A stretch of DNA of 64,000 nucleotides from Harmothoe impar (lineage: Eukaryota > Annelida > Polychaeta > Phyllodocida > Polynoidae), in assembly GCA_947462335.1 (NCBI GenBank), contig OX381714.1, positions 16,836,618 to 16,900,617 of the forward strand. Direction: 5' to 3'. Made by a program: the position numbers and the translations under genes. The notes beneath the pieces were generated by a model. The model worked only from the letters and a program-made list of their open reading frames with translations. It was not told the origin of the DNA and did no database searches. Numbering within the stretch: position 1 is the first letter of the stretch; each line of letters opens with the position of its first letter. This document shows, in pieces, positions 55,025 through 64,000 of this stretch.

Positions 55025-56929
55025 ATGAAATCACAAGGTGATCTGGCATACAGAACATATAAAAAATTGAAAAACACATTTGGCAACTTTCCCGGTATGC
55101 TCTGCCAGAATTGTACACTGTAAGGGAGGACAAAACTGTTTTTGCTGTGCTTCAGGTTTTATCAGAGGACCTCTTTCTGTTCCGTCATAAAACAGACAAT
55201 CAGACACATGTTCTTGGAGTACAGAAATAAGTTGTATTCTTATCGGCAAGAAGAGACGCTGTTAGGCTAGATAGTCTCAAAATTGAGAGACAGTCTCAAA
55301 ATCCCATGATTGTGTTTCTCGCAACCCTAAGGCTATCTATCCTGATGGTTGAGAGATACTAACAACACTATAGTATTTTGAGACTATCTTGCAGATTTGA
55401 GACTATCTGTCAGGATTTTGAGACTTTCTAGCTTAACAGACGCTACTGTATGTTGTTATTCACTTTCATGGGACATTGATATTTTTAATGGCTTTCTATG
55501 TTGCTGCGAATCCCCCATCCCTTACAAACCATAGAATGGAAATTCGGTTTGCATTGATGTGTTGCATTAAAATATAAAACCAATAATCAAATTATAACTT
55601 CTGAGAAACATTTTAGCTGTACCCATTGGCAAAAGGAAGTACTTTTCCTCTGACTTCAACGTCTATCTGAGCTTTGTCCTCCGACATGAAAGAGTTGTAG
55701 AGTTAATACAAGGCTTTCTTGATGTGACCACCCTAAAAGCTAAAGGGAATTTCTTATATGGGGTCTTTGGGGCAGCCTTATATTTAAAAGCTAGATGCAA
55801 AATCTGTAAAGAACTTGGCAATTAAGTAGCTTCAACTGAGGATTTTACACCGACACTGAGCTCATAATAATTCACCTTTATCAGATAAACTCTTTAACCT
55901 TTTCTTATTCAACGCTTTTCATCATTCACATACTTCCTCATTCCAACTACCATCAGCTACTGCACAGCATAGAGTAATGATAGTAACAGAGACTAATGAA
56001 TAAACTAGGATCCTAGCAAGTCTAACAGCCCATAATGTCATACCCTTTACCTCCTCCTTCACCCTATCACCTGAACACTGAGGAGATTTATATTTCGTCC
56101 TGTACCAGTTCTCAGTATGCTCCTCTTGAGCTCTCAACATTCCTAGTTCTAGACCATCTCCCATAATGAGGGTATGGACAGTAGTAACATGGCCATATTT
56201 CTAGTAGTGTTTACACATGTTATAGCAGACAGTAAAATTCTAAAGATCCTTTTCGTTAATTAACACTGGTTATTTCAATGTCCTATAGTTAGAGAACTCC
56301 ATGTATTATGCTTTGCATCATTCATAGCCTTTACTCACCAGCCCTGTTTGTGTCCATTATCACTACTACTGACTTCATCATCACATCGAATTATTGCATC
56401 TTCTGTTCTTTATTTCACTTTCTCTAACTTTATATTATTCTTTTATCAGTTATAGACTATAAGGATAGCTTTCATTCCCATTTTTTGTGGAGACCGCAGA
56501 CCATCAGCTCCCAGCTTGGGCATACATGATTCCCTCCCCTTATATGATAAACGTATTGAAGGTTCTATCACACCCAGGGGATTCCCTTACAAAGGGGAAC
56601 CTCCAGTCCCCTAGCAACACACCCCTCAGGTCATGTGATGGTCGGTGCAGAGTGGCCCCCTGGGAATGATCCCCTGCATTGGAGCCGCTCACCATAAGAA
56701 GTAGACTGATCCTAATGCCAAGACATAAGGGTGATATAGACTCTTGTCATGAGAATTTTTGTATACCTACAATCATAAGCATACATACATAATTTGCAGA
56801 GACAGTTGACAAGAAGATGTATACAGAAGAAGAAGGGCAATTGGAGAACTGCAGATTAGCTTATTGTATTATTTAAGTTACCGAATGTAGCAATACCCTT
56901 ACATTTACTACCAGTGTAGCCAGTACTCA
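55025..56929. repeat. End of unit III and start of unit IV
   Basis: 55,025-55,240 matches 61,150-61,320 (TTTGCTGTGCTTCAGGTTTT, ATCAGAGGAC). 55,520-55,740 matches 61,480-61,710 (GCATTGATGTGTTGCATT, AATATAAAACCAATAAT). 55,800-56,210 matches 38,690-39,060, and 56,220-56,700 matches 40,590-41,075. At 55,262-55,435 several GAGACTATCT-like phrases form a local palindromic cluster. No gene is recognised. Confidence 0.75.
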
Positions 56930-57130
56930 AGTTTGCAGCCCTTTACATACTCCATCAGGGTGAATGATGATGTTGGGAGCACTTCAGAGGTAACGAGACA
57001 ATTTGTAAGCCATTGTGATGGATCCCGTGAGAGCTGTACTATGGCAATTACCCTGCCCTGCCCCTACTATGGGACACCTTACAGGCGTTTTATGGCAGTG
57101 GCAGTAAGACTGGTACTGTGCCTGTGACAA
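56930..57130 (+). other. Conserved array segment with open frame, unit IV copy
   Basis: Open frame of 64 codons with YSIRVNDDVGSTSEVTRQF and GSRESCTMAITLPC. It is about 90% identical to 41,280-41,470 by eye and distantly related to 17,290-17,470. It is intact here while the unit III copy has a stop. No domain is recognised; it could be an exon or non-coding. Confidence 0.3.
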
Positions 57131-60100
57131 AAGGGTAATATTGTAGATTTTAGATTACTTTGTGCAATCCAGGAAGTCTTGGTTAAACTGCTGGGTATAG
57201 CCACATTAGATCATCACTGCCCTCCTCTGCATGAATCTGGACTACTCTCCAAATAGGAAATCTTCAGTAATCTAAAGAGGGAAAAGAGGAATATGCAATT
57301 TTCGGCCTTTTCACTGCAAAACACTCTGCCATTCTTTCTAGAAACAGTTTGTAGTTTTGAAACTCTCTAGAATAGTTCACCTCAATGTCGGGCAACATTA
57401 TTATAAGTGTAAAGTTAGGCATTATTTTATATCCATGATTTCAGTTCAGTTCATTTAGAAGCAATCTTGGATGCTAGGGGAAGTTGGTAATAGGAAATGG
57501 TTAATGGAGAGCTAACAATGATCAAGAACTGATAAATGATACAGATTGATTTGTGGATGAATTTAACTGCCATCCTTGATGTGAGACCATTCTTTGATAA
57601 GAGTGATAACTGTGTGATATTCATTTTTCAGCAGCAATTTGTCAACCGTCAGAGTTAACAAGCTGAAATAACCATCAGCTATTAATCCAATTCAAAGACA
57701 ATTATTTCTACGAGTTGGATTGAATGATCATCAAACTTTAAATTTTAATCTATATTCCAATTCCAATTATGCAAATCCAGTTAATGACATGTAAATCAAA
57801 CCCACATTTGTTTCCCAAAGAATCCACCTTTGATTTAAGGGAAAGTCATTTTCTCATTAACTATCAAATGTCAATACTCATGTAGCATTAATAATTACAA
57901 GACATCCACATCACCCCCTCTATCCCAACCCATGGCAGGTTGGTAAAGCTGCCTGTATCATGTAGCTAGACTTACTTTGAGCCTAGCTGTACTACATCTC
58001 CCACCGATATTATAAATGGGAGCATGCCCTCCTCTCCTGTGCAACTTTTTGATGCTACACTATACTACCAAAATTGCACAGGGCTGCCCGAAAGATGTGA
58101 TATCTAAAATAAAAATCTTGTATCCAATTCTATAGGTTTCCCTGTTCTGTTATTAATTGGAAACAACTTTCCTTGGGTATACATTTATATTACAGAATAA
58201 AAACAATTCAAATACAATTTATTGAAGATTTAAAAAAATACATCATTGAATAGGGCAAAGTTTTTAACGAATTAGAAAAATGTATCTGCCAGAATTAGAG
58301 AGACAGCTGATGTCACTAAACATGAATGGGGTGGGGGATTAGCGTTTAGATACCTCAAAGAATAAGTCACAATTCAACCCTCATTTTATTAGTTTGATAC
58401 TTTTTCACTTTCATGGCTCTCCCATCTGATTGTCATATAAACCACATATAAGTTGTTTTATAATATGGGCAGAACCGCCACGGGTGATTGCTATACTATG
58501 GTTCTCAGGGATTCATCACAATGGTTCAGGTGCTCAGGGATTCAATATAACTTGTCTTGTAATTACTCGCGTCATGATAATACTATTTGTTTATTACCCA
58601 AGAAGGGGTATTTCAGTGCCCGTCTTATGGGAACTACTTACACTAGTGGTAAATTGTATCATTTTATAAATAGTTTGTGGTATAATTAGATTTATGTTAT
58701 TAGTTCTCCCTCTTATCATCCCTCAAACATTCTCTTCTGCCCTTCATTCCATCCTCTTCATAACATGCCTTCCACTCCACTATTCTCCTTAATATTTTGC
58801 TTGGTAAAAGATGCTCAGCTGCATCAACTGCTGCTATTAGAACATGCTTATATTAGATTCAGGCCCCAGGAGGACAGTCTATATACTTCTTTCTGGGGCT
58901 TCAAAGTGGGATTTCTTCCCAGGGGGCCACTCTGTGCTGACCATGTCATGAATGGAGGGATGTCGTGGTATGAGACTTGAAGTTACCCTTTGTGGGGGAA
59001 TCCCCTGGGAGTGATAGAACCTTCAATACGTCAATCATAATGGAGGAGGGATATAGTGCTCGGAACTGGTACTGGTAAAGTCTAGGATGTCCAATACATG
59101 TAGTCAAGGCTATTGGAGATAAAGCTTAAACTTGCTAAGATATTGCCTAAATATGGTAAAATCTACATAAAATGAAAGAGAATGAATACAGTTAAAATCT
59201 TCAGACTTGGTACATGATGAAGCAATAATAGGGATGAGGTGCATCTAAGGTTCAGTGACTGTCTAGGAATAGATACTTCCTGAGGAGAGAATGAACACAT
59301 GACCCGCAGTCAAATGCCAGAACTGTACAATGTACATCTGCCCTGTACAAAATGTATTCAAAGAATGCATTGCTTTACTGTAGGCCCGGAACTGCTAAAT
59401 GATTGTCATTTAAAGTCTTAAATCACACAGACTCGGTCAACCAGTCCAATTTTCCGCCACAAGGGCTCCAAATGGGACTGGTGTGACTGCTATGTTAAGA
59501 TTGTTACTTCCTGCCAGGCTGTGCACAGAATTTGGTGCAGAGGATTTGATTGGTGGACTAATGAGAAGAAGTTAGCAAAACAAGTTTTTTATATGAGTTT
59601 GCCCAGACAATTATAGAGTCGGGGCCTGAGACTGTAAATCACACTGACCACCGTCAACAGGGTTTTTTCCCGACTAAAGTGGCCTTACCTTGCCTTCTAA
59701 ATGATAGTCCTTTCTCAATACCAAAATACACAAACAATGTTTAGGATAAATCTGTATTTCATTTTCCTAACATTACAATTATCTTATATAATTGAAACCA
59801 TACAGAGCGAAATGACAATACTCAAAACCTGAGGCATTAGAAATGCAAACTTTTGAGATTCGGCAAAAAGCAATGAGAATGTTCATTTGGGATACTAAAT
59901 AAACTGACTTTGAAACACGATATGTTTTGATCTGTTTTGAAATAGGAATCAATAGGATAGGAAGATCTGAAATGTCAAAACATGACAGTATAAAAGCAGA
60001 CATGAACCGTTCAGAAGGATGTTGAAAAGGACAAGCTTACTTCTCTTGCAGTTCTTTTCTGCAATTAAATGTTGTCTGGCAAAAAAATTTCCTGTCGGAA

Positions 60101-60898
60101 ATGTTACAATTAGAGTTTCCATTGTGTGGGCTAAAACAGGTTACACAAGAGGAGGTAACTTGATAACCACACATCAGGGTCCTTATTCTAATCTTTACCT
60201 TCAATCATACCATTAAACATGTCCACCTGATGTCACTTGATGCCATGCAACGGTGTGTTGAATGAAATCACTCCTGGTGAGTTTATGCTTAAGAATCAAA
60301 AAGTTCAGGATTATGTGTTAAATCCCTAAGGCATGTAGAAACAGTTGTTGTCATGATGCACCAATGCAGTGCCACATTCCTGGATCCACCCCTTGCAGGA
60401 ATACAGACATGCAGCACTGGTGGGTTATTCACAAGGGCTGCATTCCTGTATCATGACAACCAAGACACTAGAGGAATATGCTGTAAACTACACTGACTCT
60501 AGATACTCGGGGCCCAGCCCCTTCAAAGTAAGCAGAGGGGATATTGGTGAGGGAATTTATAGAGGCTGCTGAGATCTCTTGTAGGTTGAATGTAGCATAT
60601 ACCTCAGTCGTTAAGTGATAGAACAGGGACGGGGAAAGTCCCTTCTCTAAAGGTTCCGTTAGATTTGCGCAAAAAACCTGCATCGTGTGAGGGATGGCAG
60701 GCTAGTATTTAAAAGTACATCAGTACATTAACATCGTATGCCTAATCACCATAATGGAGCCATTTGAGAAATATTCATCATGATAACAATTTCAAAGCAA
60801 GAGAGATTATGAAAAAGAGCTTCCCAAATTGATGTTTCTTTCAAGTTTAAAAGAAATACGAAAAATAACACCAATGACTGAGACAAACCAATATCGAG
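57131..60898. repeat. Tandem-array unit IV, distal part
   Basis: 57,900-58,100 matches 42,730-42,950. 58,905-59,050 matches 43,445-43,600 and is the inverse partner of 56,510-56,695. 59,060-60,890 has no clear counterpart in unit III (43,630-43,970). No convincing reading frame. Confidence 0.6.
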
Positions 60899-61285
60899 TC
60901 AGGATTTCACTAATATCATATAGCTTATAGGGTCAGGAATATATCTGTTTGTGGTACAGGTCAGGTAGTAAGAGTTGGGCCCAGGGAGGCAAACACCCCA
61001 TAGATCTCCACTCCAGGGATCAATTGTAAATGTGACACAATCTCTTGTAACTCTGGCAGAGATGCATGTTAGAGCGAGGAGGAAGGATGCATCACCTGTT
61101 TCCGTGTTATCCAGCTTACTCTGGCACATGCATTTCCAGTGTGATGGGGGATCTTTCATACACAACAAATAAATAATGCATTTGGCGTCTTTCCCAGTAC
61201 CATCTGTCAATGTTGTACATTGCAGGAAAAAATGAAACCACTTGTTTTGCTGTGCTTCAGGTTTTATCAGAGGACATACAACCAT
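60899..61285 (-). other. Open frame in conserved array segment, function unknown
   Basis: A 128-codon minus-strand frame with several Cys and Trp residues (HWKCMCQSKLDN, RVTRDCVTFTIDP). The paralogous DNA at 44,040-44,125 can be read in the equivalent frame (TCMFLSKVDNNG) for about 35 codons, then diverges. It may be a relic of an exon. No family is recognised and coding is doubtful. Confidence 0.25.
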
Positions 61286-64000
61286 TTCTTATTGACCTCA
61301 TTCTGTTCTGTTTGGAAAACAGACATGGAGTAGGGAAGTATAGATCCCTCTGATTCACTGTTTTAAAAGCATTCTTACCTTTGTTTGAAATGTATTTTTA
61401 TCCGCAAGAAGAGATGAATTTTATCATTCATCATAGCAGCAACTTTGATATTTGTAATGGCTTTCAAGCTTGATTGTGCCCCAAGCTTCCCTTAAAGACC
61501 ATGGAAAGGGAAATGGGTTTGCATTGATGTGTTGCATTGAAATATAAAACCAATAATTAAATTACAACCTCTGAGATACATGTTTTGCTTTACCCAGTGG
61601 CAAAGGGAAATACTTTCCCTCTGATTTTAAACAGCTATGTGAGTTTTATCCTCTGACATGAATGAATTATTTAAAGTTGAGATTATGCAAGCCTTTCATG
61701 ATGTTGCAACCCACCATGAGCCACAAGTTACTTTGATAGGGGGAAACTTGGCTGCAGAAACATAATTATTGTTGCTACCAAAGTATGTCCCACCACAGAA
61801 GTACCATCTGATGGCATGGGGTAGAATACATTTTAATCGATCGAAAACATGATCAACTAAAGTAGGGTCTGATGCCTAACCTGAACTATAAACTATCTGG
61901 ATATGGGTGATTAGAATTAACCTAGTATGTGGACATTCCTCTTCAAAATCTAGTAGATGGACATACATTATGTTGTGGTCTAGAAGTAGACTAGCAGGGC
62001 CTGGGTGGAAAAGTGTACGTGTTAGCCATAAACATGCTATGTATGTGCACTCTCTAAGCAAAATATCCATCTACGGCCAGTTCTGATCAACCACCAAATC
62101 TATGTATGTCCACCTCATGAAATTACAGAAAGCTGTCCACCATGAGGCTAATTTTACCAACTAATAGCAGGTAGACCTAGTTGTCCATTTACTAAATTGG
62201 AGCTCAGCTTATAGGATTCAGAGTCCAATTTTATACACTGATACAGCATGTTTCATGGATCCCCTCCCTCTGCTAGTCCTAGACACCTCCTGCATGGTTG
62301 GCCAGTCTAAATCTAGCCCCATACATCTGGTTGTTTTGATGGGATATTTACCTGTATTTGTACATGTTCCATTACAACACAGGCAGCTTCTGGGACTACA
62401 CACACAGTGTTGACTGAGGATGGAGGTCGGCTAGCTCTGTTTGTACAGACATATAGACTGAGGTAAAGTAGGTGCTCAAAAACAGGTCCTCCTGCCAAAC
62501 ATGGAGTCATATGTATATGCCTATAAGGCAAGGCTCACAAATTACGTCTCTAGCACTGTCGGCCGGGTCTTTGGGTTTTTGACAAATCATTACCGAGATT
62601 AATTTGTATAAGAACACTTTCAAGATTAGTGATAATGTGGTTGTTAGGTGTTGTAATGAGGCCTAAAATTGGTGTTGCCAATTGTAAACGTTTCCTATGG
62701 TATTGTTTCACATTGTCTCATATATTGGCAGGGTTTCTCTTGGGGCATGCACCAGACCCCCTACAGGTTTCTCAGTGCGTTGCTCCCAATGGTTGAAACC
62801 ATCGACCATTCTGAAGTGTTTCTAAGGAGAATGGAGTCCACCTTGCTGAGATGCAAGTACTGAAAAGTAACAAACGCACAGAACCTGTATGGCACCTAGA
62901 ACTCTTCATGGATCCAAGGGTATTGCCAGATGGGTTTAGCATAGTCGTTACAGTATTGTTTCTTACAGTATTGACATGCTGGACCCACAGGCCCCAGTAT
63001 ATATGGCTGAATCTTTAAAATGCCTGACCCTCGAAGGAGATATATATCAAGGTTCTGACTGTTTTCTCTATGAATGCCTGCAGTGGTATCTGGCAGTAGG
63101 TGGTAGGCTGGGCCCAGGTTGGCCCCTGGGTGTGCACCCAATCACACCTTCTGATAGCCCTGTGTACAGAACACCTCACATCTCATATCTTACACTATAA
63201 TAAACTGTATCCACTGACTCAGTGGCACCCCCTAGGTTGGGGTCAGGGCCCTATTGACGTTTATCATAGGCCTGTTAGACGTATGTAGGTTACTATGGGG
63301 TGAGGAGGGTGAGATAGGAATTACACCCTTGACATGTTGGTGTGGGCATTCATCATTTGTATGTTCTCATCTCTTCAGATAACTGGGAGGGGATGTTATA
63401 TCATTCATAATGTTATGTTATGAACCATGGCACCCATAAACCTTTTATCAAAAGGGATCAATATAAATGGAAACCTACAGAAACAGGATTAGCTATATCC
63501 CACAGCTGGGTATGTCGGATATTGACTCCACACTGGCTTACAACGTGTCACCAAGACTTGTACATTACTTCAGGGCATTATAATCCCCCCTGATAAATAA
63601 TAAGTATTTGCATTTTAAAATAATTCATTTATGAAAAAATAAAATCCTCAAATATTGGGAAAGGCTGCACTTTTTTTTCATAGTAGGGTAGGATCTTTCC
63701 TTATGCTCTCTTATCTCATGGTAATACTCAATTCTAGATACCCAAACTTTATTACACAGAGGAAGCCATACGAAGTCCTCTTGAGATAGCTGTAACAGTA
63801 GATAAAATTGGTGTTGAGTGAAATACAATGCGGCCCCATCTCTGGCCCTCTCCGGAGAAGCCCAGATGCCTGGTAGTAGTTCTCCACAGTATAGATATGC
63901 GGATAGAGGACAGACCTGTCAGCCTGGATACCACATCACATGAACCTCATCTATATTCAGATTGACAAGAGATGGATTAATATCCTGTTTAATAGATTAT
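61286..64000. other. Unit IV end and flanking DNA, no gene seen
   Basis: 61,480-61,710 is the second copy of 55,520-55,740. Beyond about 61,720 I found no paralogous partner, transposon terminus, RNA gene or credible reading frame. Confidence 0.5.

Overview
The window looks like non-coding and transposon-rich DNA from an animal nuclear genome. It is moderately AT-rich, has GT-AG introns, simple repeats, MITEs and two tyrosine-recombinase (YR) retrotransposons, and shows no prokaryotic gene packing. Crypton-type DUF3504 genes and DIRS-order elements together are typical of marine invertebrates (lancelets, echinoderms, cnidarians, molluscs), but the species cannot be fixed from this sequence alone. 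No host protein gene could be identified with confidence.

Layout. 1-9,900: intergenic DNA with purine, poly-C and TA tracts, local duplications, and two copies of one MITE (1,761-2,013 and 7,514-7,778). 9,900-20,021, 25,859-44,139 and 55,025-61,720: diverged tandem copies of one large segment. Landmarks recur in mostly the same order (for example 14,040 / 28,216 / 35,856; 40,880 / 56,520; 19,157 / 31,680). The copies are broken by private insertions, including a 1,254-bp foldback MITE (12,010-13,263), palindromic satellites (28,666-29,080; 30,191-30,269; 37,380-37,740) and a 190-bp inverted repeat around a CpG-rich core with a tRNA-like sequence beside it (15,878-16,501).

Two complete YR retrotransposons sit in this array, both with PAT/Ngaro-style split direct repeats (A1 - genes - B1 A2 B2). 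Element 1 (20,022-25,858, minus) has open gag, RT-RNase H and YR frames with all catalytic residues. I see no difference between its repeat copies, so it looks young and possibly active. Element 2 (44,140-55,024, plus, 10.9 kb) has near-identical split repeats, but gag is frameshifted twice at G runs and YR has an in-frame stop.

The most unusual object is inside element 2. Between its left repeat and gag, on the opposite strand, lies a second tyrosine recombinase of the Crypton/DUF3504 type. It has three exons whose two intron junctions keep frame exactly (about 630 codons) and a complete R-K-HxxR-H-Y set. It faces gag head-to-head across a roughly 350-bp CpG-rich, probably bidirectional promoter. 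Either a Crypton is nested there, or this is a composite retroelement carrying a second recombinase.

From 61,720 to the end nothing codes convincingly.
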